A stretch of DNA of 64,000 nt from Emcibacter sp048269205 (GTDB taxonomy: Bacteria > Pseudomonadota > Alphaproteobacteria > Sphingomonadales > Emcibacteraceae): the NCBI RefSeq assembly GCF_048269205.1, contig NZ_JBLXJC010000001.1, positions 1,240,001-1,304,000 of the forward strand, in the 5' to 3' direction. Shown here in pieces: positions 1 through 8,371 of the stretch (its first letter is position 1; each line of letters starts with the position of its first letter). A model generated the notes under the pieces. It worked only from the letters and a program-made list of their open reading frames with translations. It had not been told where the DNA came from and made no database searches. The translations under genes and the position numbers were made by a program.

Positions 1-1275
1 ATCATTACGCCAGAAGATATCAATCCGGGATGGAATTGGGACCGGCCAATTCCGGCGCCTGGCCGGACGGCAGTGGATTTTGAAGAGCGAGTGAATTTTC
101 GCCGTCTTCATAACTATCGCACGGCCCGGGCAAAGGCGGCATTGGAAAAATCCGATATCGGCGCGCTTCTCTGTTTTGACAATAACAACATCCGCTATCT
201 GACAAGCAGTGTGATCGGGGAATGGTCCCGGGATAAAATTTGTCGCTATGCGCTCTTCACGGTGTCTGCCAAACCCTACCTTTGGGATTTCGGCTCTGCT
301 GCCGCTCATCACAGGCTATATGCGCCCTGGTTGGAACAGGATCACTGCCGGGCAGGGATGCTCGGGTTGCGCGGATCAGTGGCGGAAGATGCGGGGCTGT
401 TCAAGCAGGCGGCCCAGGAAATAAAATATTTGCTGGAACAGGAAGGGCTTGCAGATATGCCGCTCGGCGTCGATGTCTGTGAACCGCCGATGCTTTTCGC
501 CCTGCAGGCAGAAGGTCTGAAGGTCGTGGATGCCCAGCAGGTCTTTCTGGATGCCCGCGAAATCAAGAGCATGGATGAAATCATCTTGCTGAACATGGCA
601 GCCTCCATGGTGGATGGCGTCTATCAGAAAATTTCAGATATGCTGAAGCCGGGTGTTCGGGAAAACGAGATCGTCGCCATGGCCAATCAGTTCCTGTACG
701 AACAGGGCTCTGATGATGTTGAGGCCATCAATGCCGTTTCCGGCGAGCGTTGCAGCCCCCATCCCCATAACTTTACCGACAGAATGTACCGGCCGGGTGA
801 CCAGGCTTTCTTTGATGTCATTCAGTCCTATATGGGATATCGCACCTGTTACTACCGCACCCTGAATGTGGGGCTGGCGACCCAGGCTCAACATGATGCC
901 TATCATCAGGCCAGGGAATGGATCGATGCGGCAATTCATCTGGTTCGTCCGGGTATGACCACGGACCGGATTGCCTCTGTCTGGCCGAAGGCCGAGGAAT
1001 TTGGTTTTGAAAATGAAATGGAGGCCTTTGGCCTGCAGTTTGGTCATGGTCTCGGTCTTGCCCTTCATGAACGGCCGATTATCAGCCGGCTGGTGTCCCT
1101 GGATAATCCCTTTGAATTGAAGGAAGGCATGGTCTTTGCGCTGGAAACCTATTGTCCCGCAGCCGATGGCAATGGTGCCGCCCGTATTGAGGAAGAGGTC
1201 GTGGTGACAGCAGACGGGTGCCGGGTAATCACCCATTTCCCGGCCCAGGAACTTTTCATTGCCAATAAATACTGA
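1..1275 (+). CDS. M24 family (aminopeptidase P/creatinase fold) hydrolase, 5' partial
   Basis: The reading frame is open from the first base of the window, so the true start probably lies upstream. The first internal candidate is GTG at 73 (400 residues), which has no visible ribosome binding site. The C-terminal pita-bread fold of peptidase family M24 is recognisable. Numbered from the GTG, likely metal ligands are Asp248, His325 (in FGHGLGL), Glu358 and a Glu near 374. The second canonical Asp of the D-x10-D motif is Cys259 instead, in the stretch GYRTCYYRT. The family includes Xaa-Pro peptidases, creatinase, ectoine hydrolase and the DMSP lyase DddP, and sequence alone does not choose between them. 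It lies 41 bp before a 2-oxoacid dehydrogenase operon on the same strand and is probably co-transcribed, which suggests a catabolic hydrolase rather than general peptide turnover (inference). Confidence 0.8.
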   Translation: MITPEDINPGWNWDRPIPAPGRTAVDFEERVNFRRLHNYRTARAKAALEKSDIGALLCFDNNNIRYLTSSVIGEWSRDKICRYALFTVSAKPYLWDFGSAAAHHRLYAPWLEQDHCRAGMLGLRGSVAEDAGLFKQAAQEIKYLLEQEGLADMPLGVDVCEPPMLFALQAEGLKVVDAQQVFLDAREIKSMDEIILLNMAASMVDGVYQKISDMLKPGVRENEIVAMANQFLYEQGSDDVEAINAVSGERCSPHPHNFTDRMYRPGDQAFFDVIQSYMGYRTCYYRTLNVGLATQAQHDAYHQAREWIDAAIHLVRPGMTTDRIASVWPKAEEFGFENEMEAFGLQFGHGLGLALHERPIISRLVSLDNPFELKEGMVFALETYCPAADGNGAARIEEEVVVTADGCRVITHFPAQELFIANKY

Positions 1276-1316
1276 TCTGCCGAACGGCTGTTCTGACTAA
1301 CAGGATGATGTGAAAA

Positions 1317-2306
1317 ATGTCAAAAAGTAAAGGTAACGAGGTAGGGCTGGAGCTTTACCGGACCCAGCTTCTGGCGCGCTATTTCGAGCAACGTGCGTCG
1401 GATCTGTTTCTCGAAAATCTGGTCAAGGGGACCAACCACTTGGCTCTGGGGCAGGAAGCTGTTGCGGCTGGTTTCGGTGTGGCGATGAAGAAGGAAGACT
1501 ATACCTTCTGCACCTATCGGGGGCATACCCATACCCTGGTGCGCGGCGCTCCGGTTGCTGCCATGTTCGGGGAGCTGATGGGTCGTGAATGCGGTATTCT
1601 GGGCGGCAAGGGCGGCTCCATGCACCTGACAAGTGTGGAGCATGGCGCCATGGGCTCTTACGCAATTATCGGCGCCCAGCTTTGTATTGCGCTGGGGTCC
1701 GCCTGGACCGCGCAATATAAGGATACCGGGCAGGTGACCACGGTATTTTTCGGTGACGGTACGACAAATATCGGAACTTTTCACGAGGCCCTGAATATGG
1801 CGGCCGTCTGGAAGCTGCCGGTGGTTTTCGTCTGTGAAAACAATCTTTACATGGAATATACGTCCATCGGCAAGGTGACCGCAGTGGAGCATCCGGGCGC
1901 TGACCGGGCCTCTGCCTACGGTCTTGATCCAATCATTGTCGACGGCAACGATGCGGACGAGGTCTATAAAGCGGCCCAGGATGCCTATGCAAAGGCCCGG
2001 GCGGGGAAGGGCCCCTCTCTGATCGAGGCGAAAACCTACCGTCACCAGGGGCATTCCCGTGCAGATCCGGGTAAATACAGGCCCGATGAGGAAGTAAAAG
2101 CCTGGCTGGCCAAGGATCCCATCCCCATGTACCGCCAGCGTCTCATTGAGGGTGGATTTGCTGACAAAGACCTGACGGCGCTGGAGAAAGAAATCCAGAA
2201 AGTCATTGATGACGCGACAGAAGAGGCCAAGGCTTCCCCGCCGCCGCCGCTTGATTTGATTGATAAAGATGTATGGGCAGATGGAGGTGCAGCATGGCGC
2301 AATTAA
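1317..2306 (+). CDS. 2-oxoacid (acetoin/pyruvate-type) dehydrogenase E1 component, alpha subunit
   Basis: This is the 329-residue thiamine-diphosphate-binding alpha subunit of a heterotetrameric 2-oxoacid dehydrogenase E1. The ThDP motif is visible as GDGTTN at 146-151 followed about 27 residues later by ENN at 174-176. The segment GGKGGSMHL near 105-113 is typical of the PdhA/AcoA family. E1 decarboxylates a 2-oxoacid, or cleaves acetoin, and passes the acyl group to lipoyl-E2. The ATG at 1317 follows an AGGATG-type ribosome binding site. Its end overlaps the beta subunit start by 13 bp, indicating translational coupling. The subunit layout and an interposed aldehyde dehydrogenase make a dedicated catabolic complex (acetoin-like or branched-chain-like) more likely than housekeeping pyruvate dehydrogenase; the substrate is unknown. 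Confidence 0.9.
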   Translation: MSKSKGNEVGLELYRTQLLARYFEQRASDLFLENLVKGTNHLALGQEAVAAGFGVAMKKEDYTFCTYRGHTHTLVRGAPVAAMFGELMGRECGILGGKGGSMHLTSVEHGAMGSYAIIGAQLCIALGSAWTAQYKDTGQVTTVFFGDGTTNIGTFHEALNMAAVWKLPVVFVCENNLYMEYTSIGKVTAVEHPGADRASAYGLDPIIVDGNDADEVYKAAQDAYAKARAGKGPSLIEAKTYRHQGHSRADPGKYRPDEEVKAWLAKDPIPMYRQRLIEGGFADKDLTALEKEIQKVIDDATEEAKASPPPPLDLIDKDVWADGGAAWRN

Positions 2307-3268
2307 CCTACAGGGATGCTGTTGCAGCAGGAATTGCGCAGGAAATGGCGCGGGATGAAAATGTGGTGTTCCTGGGCGAGGATGTAGCGGCAGCAGGTGG
2401 CGTGTTCAAAGCCACTGTTGGATTGCTGGAGCAGTTCGGCGAGAAGAGGGTGATTGATACTCCCATCTCTGAAAATGCCATTCTCGGGGCTGCCATGGGT
2501 GCGGCCATGACGGGATTGAAGCCCATTGCCGAGATTATGTTTTCCGACTTTCTGGCGGTATGTTGGGATATGGTCGCCAACGAGATCGCCAAGGCCCGGT
2601 ATATGACCAATGGTCAGGTCAAGGTGCCGCTGGTGATCCGTACGGCCAACGGCGGCGGTTCACGGTTCGGCGCCCAACATTCCCAGAGTGTGGAAAACTG
2701 GGCTATGGCTATTCCCGGCATTAAGGTGGTGGCGCCCTCCAGTCCGGCGGATGTGAAGGGGCTTCTGGCCGCTGCGGTTCGCGACCCGGACCCGGTACTC
2801 TTTTTTGAACATAAATCCCTTTATGCCATGAAGGGCGAAGTGCCGGACGGTGAACTGGTGGATGAACTGGGCAAGGCGAAAATTTTGACCCGTGGTGATG
2901 ATGCTACCGTTGTCGCCCTGGCAGCGATGGTGCCAAGGGCAGTGAAAGCGGCAGAAATCCTGAAAGGCAAAGGTATTAACCTGACCGTGATTGATGTACG
3001 GTCTCTGGTGCCGCTGGACACGCAAACGATCCTTGCTGAAACTTCAAAAACAGGACGCCTGTTTACGGTCGAGGAAAACCCCCGCCTGTGCGGCTGGGGT
3101 GCGGAAATATCCTCCATTGTCATGGAGGAATGTTTTTACGATCTTGATGCGCCGGTGACCAGAATTACAACACCGCACGTTCCCCTGCCGTCTTCGGATA
3201 ACCTGGAGGATGCCACGGTTCCGTCTGTGGAACGCATTGTGGAAACCATCGAAAGAAACATGGGGTGA
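2294..3268 (+). CDS. 2-oxoacid dehydrogenase E1 component, beta subunit
   Basis: This 324-residue protein is the transketolase-like beta subunit pairing with the preceding alpha subunit. The N-terminal pattern with LGEDVA near 30-35, the stretch RVIDTPISENAILGAAMGAA and the C-terminal segment TVEENPRLCGWGAEI are typical of AcoB/PdhB. ATG 2294 was chosen over an upstream in-frame ATG at 2273 because GGAGGTG sits just before it and the homologous N-terminus (TYRDAVAAGIAQEM) begins there. No lipoyl domain is fused at its N-terminus, unlike many alphaproteobacterial housekeeping PdhB proteins. The next gene begins 4 bp after its stop codon. Confidence 0.92.
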   Translation: MAQLTYRDAVAAGIAQEMARDENVVFLGEDVAAAGGVFKATVGLLEQFGEKRVIDTPISENAILGAAMGAAMTGLKPIAEIMFSDFLAVCWDMVANEIAKARYMTNGQVKVPLVIRTANGGGSRFGAQHSQSVENWAMAIPGIKVVAPSSPADVKGLLAAAVRDPDPVLFFEHKSLYAMKGEVPDGELVDELGKAKILTRGDDATVVALAAMVPRAVKAAEILKGKGINLTVIDVRSLVPLDTQTILAETSKTGRLFTVEENPRLCGWGAEISSIVMEECFYDLDAPVTRITTPHVPLPSSDNLEDATVPSVERIVETIERNMG

Positions 3269-3272
3269 TGTG

Positions 3273-4721
3273 ATGAAAAATATACTCTCAACCGTCCCGA
3301 CGGAACTTTATATTGACGGCGGTTGGCAAAAGGCCGGCGACGGTGCCGAGTTTCCGGTATACGATCCGGCTACAGAAGAAGTCCTGACCCATGTGTCGAG
3401 CGCCACACCTGAGGATTGTCTCAGGGCGGTTGACGCTGCCCATGAAGCGGGAAAGAACTGGGCTAAAACCTCTCCACGGGAGCGGGCGGAAATTTTGCGC
3501 AAGGCCTTTGAGCTGATGGTCGAGCGCAAGGACTATTTTGCCCGGCTGATTTCATTGGAAGAAGGTAAAACCTATGCCGAGGGGCTCGGTGAAGTCGCCT
3601 ATGCTTCTGAATTCTTCCGCTGGTATGCGGAAGAGGCGCCGCGCAGTCTGGGACAGTTCTCCCGATCGCCTGCGGGGAATAACAATATTCTGGTCTCTCA
3701 TAAGCCGGTGGGTGTTTGTGTTCTTGTCACCCCCTGGAACTTTCCGGCCGCCATGGCGACCCGGAAAATCGGCCCGGCGTTGGCAGCAGGATGCACCACC
3801 ATACTCAAGCCGGCCTCGGAAACACCGCTGACAGCACTGGCTCTCGCCAGTCTTCTGGAAGAGGCCGGTGTGCCGGCTGGCGTGGTCAATGTGGTGCCCT
3901 CGCGGCAGTCAGGAAAAGTGGTTTCCGCCATGCTGGCTGATGACCGGGTGCGCAAGATTTCCTTTACCGGCTCGACAGAGGTCGGGCGGATACTGCTTGC
4001 CCAGGCGGCGAACAAAGTAATCAATTGTTCCATGGAGCTTGGTGGCAATGCCCCGTTAATTGTTCTGGATGATGCGGATATCGATCAGGCGGTTGAAGGC
4101 GCCATGGTCGCGAAAATGCGTAATGCAGGGGAGTCCTGTATCGGGGCGAACCGCATATATGTGCATTCTTCCCTTCACGACACATTCTGCGCCAAATTTT
4201 CTGCCCGCATGGCTGAGCTCAAGGTAGGGCCGGGGCTTGAAGAGGGGGTGGATGTAGGACCTTTGGTCAACGCAGATACCCGTGACAAGGTCATAGAGCT
4301 GGTGGATGAAGCCATTGCGGCCGGGGCTCAGGTGTTGACCGGTGGTAAAGCGCCTCAGCGCCCGGGTTTCTTTTACGAGCCGACCGTCCTGGTGAATGTG
4401 AAACCGGATAGCAAAATCCTGCATGAGGAAATCTTTGGCCCGGTGGCGCCGATTGTGACCTTCGAGAATGACGAGGATGTGATCCGGATGGCCAACGATA
4501 CGGAATTTGGCCTGGCGGCTTATGTGTTCGGCAGTAACGTGGGCCGGGCCATCGGCGTGGCACAGCAGATAGAAGCAGGTGTCATGGGGGTAAATCGCGG
4601 GTTCATATCTGATCCGGCGGCGCCCTTCGGCGGAGTGAAGCAGAGCGGGATTGGCCGCGAAGGTGCCCACGAGGGCCTGCTTGAATTTCTTGAAAGCCAG
4701 TATATCGCAGTGGAATGGTAA
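3273..4721 (+). CDS. NAD(P)-dependent aldehyde dehydrogenase (succinate-semialdehyde dehydrogenase-like)
   Basis: A 482-residue ALDH-superfamily enzyme that oxidises an aldehyde to the acid. Visible landmarks are PWNFP near 154-158, the cofactor lysine in ILKPAS (Lys179), FTGSTEVGR at 231-239, the general base Glu255 in ELGGNAP and the nucleophile Cys289 in GESCIGANR. The overall pattern is closest to the GabD/glutarate-semialdehyde group, but substrate cannot be fixed. ATG 3273 starts 4 bp after the E1 beta stop; a longer in-frame start at 3210 would lie inside the E1 beta gene and has no ribosome binding site. Placement between E1 and E2 genes implies the aldehyde and the 2-oxoacid belong to one pathway (inference). 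Confidence 0.9.
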   Translation: MKNILSTVPTELYIDGGWQKAGDGAEFPVYDPATEEVLTHVSSATPEDCLRAVDAAHEAGKNWAKTSPRERAEILRKAFELMVERKDYFARLISLEEGKTYAEGLGEVAYASEFFRWYAEEAPRSLGQFSRSPAGNNNILVSHKPVGVCVLVTPWNFPAAMATRKIGPALAAGCTTILKPASETPLTALALASLLEEAGVPAGVVNVVPSRQSGKVVSAMLADDRVRKISFTGSTEVGRILLAQAANKVINCSMELGGNAPLIVLDDADIDQAVEGAMVAKMRNAGESCIGANRIYVHSSLHDTFCAKFSARMAELKVGPGLEEGVDVGPLVNADTRDKVIELVDEAIAAGAQVLTGGKAPQRPGFFYEPTVLVNVKPDSKILHEEIFGPVAPIVTFENDEDVIRMANDTEFGLAAYVFGSNVGRAIGVAQQIEAGVMGVNRGFISDPAAPFGGVKQSGIGREGAHEGLLEFLESQYIAVEW

Positions 4722-4756
4722 GGGCTGCCGGGGGCAGTTCCTGTAAGGAGTGAATC

Positions 4757-5998
4757 ATGGATATTATCATGCCTCAGTTGGGCGAAACCGTGGAAGAGGG
4801 AACCATTGCGGTTTGGTTGAAAGCAGCAGGGGACACCGTCAGCAAAGGTGATCTTTTGTTCGAGGTGGAAACCGACAAGGTGACCACGGAAATCCCTGCA
4901 CCAGTGGGTGGTGTATTGGCGGAGATTTTTGTGCAGGAAGGTGAAACCGTCGCCGTTGGTGTCAGGCTGGCCACTCTTTTGGGAGAGGGAGAAGAGCACA
5001 GCGCCGATGAAACGGAGAACGATGCAAAAACCAGTACTGAAAATGTGGGTGGGGATGCCGAGCCATCAGCCAAAGTTACAGTTAAAATGGCACCGCAATC
5101 AGGAGCCGGCCGCGCCCGGTTATCTCCCGCAGTGCGTCGCCTGATGGCGGAAAATGATCTCGATCTGGATAAAATCACGGGAACCGGTGCTGCCGGCCGT
5201 ATAACCCGCAAGGATGTCGAAACATATCTGGAAGCTGCCGGAAGCGCCTCGGCTGTACCGGTTCAGGCACCGCTTGCGGAAAACCGGGACGGTGTTGCCA
5301 TTGTTCCCTTCAACCGGGTCAGGGTCAAAACGGCCGAAAAAATGGTGGCGGCAAAAACCACGGCCCCTCATGTGTTCCAGGGCACCGAAGTTATGTTCGG
5401 CAATGTGGACAGGGTGCGCCAGGCTAAAGGCGCGGCCTGGAAGAAACAACACGGCTTTTCCCTGACCTATCTGCCGTTTATCGCCAGGGCGACCTGCATG
5501 GCGCTTCGTGAATTTGACCGCCTGAATGCTCATCTGGAGAGTGATCGGATGAAGCTTTTCAGCGGGGTTAATCTGGGCATCGCTGTAGACATGGAATTTG
5601 AAGGGTTGATTGTGCCGGTGATCAAAAATGCCGAACGGATGACTGTGGCCGGTCTTGCTCTGGCCATTCGGGATTTGGCGCAACGGGCGCGATCAAACAG
5701 CCTGAAGCCGGACGAGCTTTCGGGCGGAACCTATACAATTTCCAATTCAGGCTCGTTTGGGACGTTATTTACCGCGCCAATTATCAATCTTCCGCAGGTG
5801 GCCATACTGTCGACGGACGGGGTGCAGAAGAAGCCTGTGGTTATTGAGGGCCCCCAGGGAGACAGCATTGCCATTCAGCCGGTGGGGGTCGTTGCCCAGT
5901 CATTTGATCACAGGGCCATTGACGGCGCTTATTCGGCCGCTTATTTGCGACGGGTCAAGCAGCTTCTGGAGCAGCATGACTGGGAGCGGGAAATATAG
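4757..5998 (+). CDS. Dihydrolipoyl acyltransferase, E2 component of 2-oxoacid dehydrogenase complex
   Basis: This 413-residue E2 carries one N-terminal lipoyl domain with the lipoylated lysine in ETDKVTTE (Lys41), an acidic linker, a peripheral-subunit-binding domain at about 120-157 (LSPAVRRLMAEN, GRITRKDV) and a C-terminal acyltransferase core ending in the catalytic motif HRAIDG (His385, Asp389). ATG 4757 follows TAAGGAG. It accepts the acyl group from E1 and transfers it to CoA. No dihydrolipoamide dehydrogenase (E3) gene is present in this window, so the complex probably borrows E3 from another locus. It is the last gene of the unit before the lacI-type regulator. Confidence 0.92.
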   Translation: MDIIMPQLGETVEEGTIAVWLKAAGDTVSKGDLLFEVETDKVTTEIPAPVGGVLAEIFVQEGETVAVGVRLATLLGEGEEHSADETENDAKTSTENVGGDAEPSAKVTVKMAPQSGAGRARLSPAVRRLMAENDLDLDKITGTGAAGRITRKDVETYLEAAGSASAVPVQAPLAENRDGVAIVPFNRVRVKTAEKMVAAKTTAPHVFQGTEVMFGNVDRVRQAKGAAWKKQHGFSLTYLPFIARATCMALREFDRLNAHLESDRMKLFSGVNLGIAVDMEFEGLIVPVIKNAERMTVAGLALAIRDLAQRARSNSLKPDELSGGTYTISNSGSFGTLFTAPIINLPQVAILSTDGVQKKPVVIEGPQGDSIAIQPVGVVAQSFDHRAIDGAYSAAYLRRVKQLLEQHDWEREI

Positions 5999-6038
5999 AT
6001 GAATTGCATTTAATGCTAGGGTTGGCGCGATACTCTCG

Positions 6039-6044
6039 TATAAT
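6039..6044 (+). promoter_or_regulatory. Candidate -10 element (TATAAT) for the lacI-type gene
   Basis: A perfect TATAAT lies in the 157 bp between the E2 gene and the regulator. No good -35 hexamer is seen 16-18 bp upstream. Transcription from here would give a leader of roughly 100 nt that includes the small open reading frame at 6106. None of the five LacI-type operators found elsewhere occurs here, so autoregulation is not evident. Confidence 0.35.
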
Positions 6045-6105
6045 ATAGTGTCCGTCAACCTTTACACTTGTACATTAGTTAAGTAATTAAGGAGTATAAG
6101 GTTTT

Positions 6106-6174
6106 ATGAAATTTATGACCCGTTACAAAATGGGTCGACACTTGAAGTACAAGATATGTCAGATAAAAGAGTAA
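6106..6174 (+). CDS. Possible 22-codon leader peptide overlapping the regulator start
   Basis: ATG 6106 opens a 22-residue frame (MKFMTRYKMGRHLKYKICQI, then K-E) ending TAA at 6174. It has the best ribosome binding site in the region (AAGGAG at 6089-6094), whereas the regulator ATG at 6156 has none. The small frame runs 19 bases into the regulator gene in a different frame. It could couple translation of the regulator to the leader. It is very basic and has no recognisable homologue in my knowledge. It could equally be a chance frame; expression data would decide. Confidence 0.35.
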   Translation: MKFMTRYKMGRHLKYKICQIKE

Positions 6175-7172
6175 CAATCAGGGATTTGGCGAAAGCCGTA
6201 GGGGTCAATCCGTCGACTGTATCACGGGCGCTGAATCCATCCACCAAGCATCTTATCACGGCGGAGGTTGTTGAGAAAATCTCCAAGGCTGCAGAGGAAA
6301 TGGGCTATTTTCCCAACCGGATGGCCGCTGCGCTGGTGCAAAGGAGATCCTTTACAATAGGTATGCTGGTGCCAGATGTTACTAACCCGGTTTTCCCCCC
6401 GATTATACGCGGACTGGAAGATGGCCTTGAAAAGGCCGGCTATACCCTGATCACCGTCAACAGCGACAATATCGAGGAATATGAAAAAACGGCATTCCGC
6501 CGCTTGCGCGAGCGGGCCATTGACGGTTGCGTTATGGCGTCGGCTCACCGTCAGGACCAGGTGGTTGATGACTGCCTGAAGCAGAAACTGCCGCTTGTTC
6601 TGGTGAACAGGACAACGGATCGTCAGGATGTGAACGCGGTTATCAATGATGATGAAGCGGGAATTGAAGATGCTCTCAATCATTTGATCGAATTGGGACA
6701 CAAAAGGATAATGCATATTGCCGGCCCGCAGGATACATCCACGGGTTTTGTGCGGCTCAGAAAGTTTAAATCCCATCTCAAGGGGAAGAAACTGCCCTCC
6801 GATCTGGTGGTTGTTGCCAACGGATTTACGGAAAAAGCCGGCTATGACGCCATGAAGAAAATGCTCGCCAAGAAATCTGACTTTACAGCAGTTCTGGCCG
6901 GTAACGACCTGCTTGCACTGGGCTGTCTTGATGCCCTTCAGGAAGCCGGCATGAAATGCCCCGACGATATTTCCGTGATTGGCTATAATGATATCCCGAT
7001 GATGGATCGTGTCGCGCCGGCCCTGACCACAATCGCCATACCGCAGTACCAGATCGGTCAGCGGGCGGCTGAAATACTTCTCAACCAGCTTCAGGAAAGC
7101 GGTGGCGAGATTGTTCTTGCCCGGTTGAAACCAAAGCTGATCGTCCGGGACTCCACCCGAAAAATCACCTGA
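6156..7172 (+). CDS. LacI family transcriptional regulator
   Basis: A 338-residue regulator with an N-terminal LacI helix-turn-helix (VTIRDLAKAVGVNPSTVSRA at about 6-25, hinge near 50-60) and a periplasmic-binding-protein-like effector domain (MLVPDVTNPVFPPIIRGLE onward). Members usually repress catabolic genes until a small molecule binds. Five near-identical LacI-type palindromes occur within 8 kb downstream, in front of the binding protein, TonB, hydroxylase and osmC units. This protein is the only LacI-type regulator in the window and the obvious candidate to bind them (inference). ATG 6156 fits the family N-terminus but lacks a clear ribosome binding site; see the leader frame at 6106. 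Confidence 0.93.
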   Translation: MSDKRVTIRDLAKAVGVNPSTVSRALNPSTKHLITAEVVEKISKAAEEMGYFPNRMAAALVQRRSFTIGMLVPDVTNPVFPPIIRGLEDGLEKAGYTLITVNSDNIEEYEKTAFRRLRERAIDGCVMASAHRQDQVVDDCLKQKLPLVLVNRTTDRQDVNAVINDDEAGIEDALNHLIELGHKRIMHIAGPQDTSTGFVRLRKFKSHLKGKKLPSDLVVVANGFTEKAGYDAMKKMLAKKSDFTAVLAGNDLLALGCLDALQEAGMKCPDDISVIGYNDIPMMDRVAPALTTIAIPQYQIGQRAAEILLNQLQESGGEIVLARLKPKLIVRDSTRKIT

Positions 7173-7224
7173 TAGGCCGTTATTCCCTTTTGTCGTATTT
7201 TTCAGCCGGCCTGTCGTTCTCTTT

Positions 7225-7253
7225 TTGTTATTTGCAAACGATTGCATTATACT
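7225..7253 (+). promoter_or_regulatory. Sigma-70-like promoter of the NMT1-like binding-protein gene
   Basis: TTGTTA (7225-7230), a 17-bp spacer and TATACT (7248-7253) form a good promoter 32 bp before the ATG at 7285. The spacer is almost entirely filled by a LacI-type operator, so repressor binding would block RNA polymerase directly. Confidence 0.65.
7233..7246. promoter_or_regulatory. LacI-type operator O1 (TGCAAACGATTGCA)
   Basis: An inverted repeat with central CG, the hallmark of LacI/GalR-family operators. It lies inside the promoter spacer of the binding-protein gene. It shares the core GCAAACGWWTGC with four other sites at 11020, 11191, 11441 and 14321. Confidence 0.75.
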
Positions 7254-7284
7254 GTGCTTTCAGCTAACAAAAAGGGAAGGATTA

Positions 7285-8319
7285 ATGGTGAAGACTATGA
7301 TAACGCGCCGTCGGGCGCTGGCGACCTCCTTGGCGGCAGGTGCCGTGGGGGGATTGAGTGTAAAGGGGATGGCGATAGCGGGAACCGGCCGTGCGGGGCC
7401 ATTGACACCCATACGACTGTTCAGTTTTCCAGGGTCGCTCAATTTGCTGATCTGGGCAGGGCGGGAGAAGGGGTTCTTTGCCAGTGAAGGGCTTGAAATG
7501 ACCCATGAATTTACCCGTACGTCCATGGAACTGGCGACAAAGCTTGTTGAGGGGCAGTATGATATCGCCACATCTTCCATTGATAATGTGATTGCCTATA
7601 ATAGCGGACAGGGACAGGTGCCGTTGTCTCGCCCTGCCGACTTTTTCGGTTTTATGAATATTTCCAGAAATATGACCCTGCCTCTCATCGTCCAGGGAGA
7701 TATTAAGAACTTTGCAGACCTCAAGGGAAAAACCCTTGCTGTAGACGCTGTATCAACAGGATTTTCCTTTGTACTAAGGAAAATCCTGGAAACACATGGT
7801 CTTGGCATGGGGGATTATGAGCTGGTGTCCGTCGGCAATGCGCGCGACCGGCTGGCAAGCCTGAAAGCAGGGGAGCATGCAGGGGCTATTTTGACGCCTT
7901 CTTTCAATCGTATGGCGATGGCAGCCGGTCTTCGTCAGATCGGATCCAGCGCAGATTTTACCGACAACTACCAGGGGACCTGCTTTATTTCCAGCCGACG
8001 CTGGTCAGCGGAACACCCTGAGAAGCTTAACTCTTTCATCCGGGCGGTTCTGGCCACGGAAAGCTGGCTGGCTAAACCCGACAGTCATGTAGAAGCCGCC
8101 GATATCCTGCGTCATTATACAGATGGCATGTCCAAAGAGGCGGCGCTGAATACGGTCAAGAGGCTGGTTGGGGGGCTCTCTCCTGATTTTAATCTGGCCG
8201 GAATTGAGACGGTTCTGGCCCTGCGTCAGCAGTATGGAGCAGGTGAGGGGCCTCTTGGCCGCCCGTCTGATTTTATAGATACCAGCTATCTTGATGCGGT
8301 ACGCGGGGGTCAAAAATAA
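7285..8319 (+). CDS. Tat-exported NMT1/SsuA-like ABC transporter substrate-binding protein
   Basis: A 344-residue protein of the NMT1/THI5-like (SsuA/TauA/ThiY) periplasmic binding family, as judged by FSFPGSLNLLIWAGREKGFF near 45-64 and the two-lobe pattern with DLKGKTLAVD. The N-terminus TRRRALATSLAAGAVGG is a plausible twin-arginine signal. ATG 7285 is preceded by AGGGAAGG and follows an operator-containing promoter; the longer in-frame start at 7225 would lie inside that promoter. No ABC permease or ATPase gene is near, so it is an orphan receptor, possibly using components encoded elsewhere or acting as a sensor. Its ligand is likely the inducer-related substrate of this regulon (inference). 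Confidence 0.85.
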   Translation: MVKTMITRRRALATSLAAGAVGGLSVKGMAIAGTGRAGPLTPIRLFSFPGSLNLLIWAGREKGFFASEGLEMTHEFTRTSMELATKLVEGQYDIATSSIDNVIAYNSGQGQVPLSRPADFFGFMNISRNMTLPLIVQGDIKNFADLKGKTLAVDAVSTGFSFVLRKILETHGLGMGDYELVSVGNARDRLASLKAGEHAGAILTPSFNRMAMAAGLRQIGSSADFTDNYQGTCFISSRRWSAEHPEKLNSFIRAVLATESWLAKPDSHVEAADILRHYTDGMSKEAALNTVKRLVGGLSPDFNLAGIETVLALRQQYGAGEGPLGRPSDFIDTSYLDAVRGGQK

Positions 8320-8371
8320 CCGCAGGATTTGGATGGTCCAACAAAATCTGATTGACCAGATTGGGAAAAAG

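Noticed and set aside
1..1275. Assignment of the M24 gene as the DMSP lyase DddP or ectoine hydrolase
   Set aside because: Overall similarity is only at fold level, one metal ligand differs, and no DMSP or ectoine genes are near.
1317..5998. Housekeeping pyruvate dehydrogenase complex
   Set aside because: No E3 gene, no lipoyl domain on E1 beta, and an aldehyde dehydrogenase inside the unit favour a catabolic complex.
6222..7247. 341-residue minus-strand frame opposite the LacI-type gene
   Set aside because: It is the complement of a clear LacI coding sequence, has no family features and no ribosome binding site.
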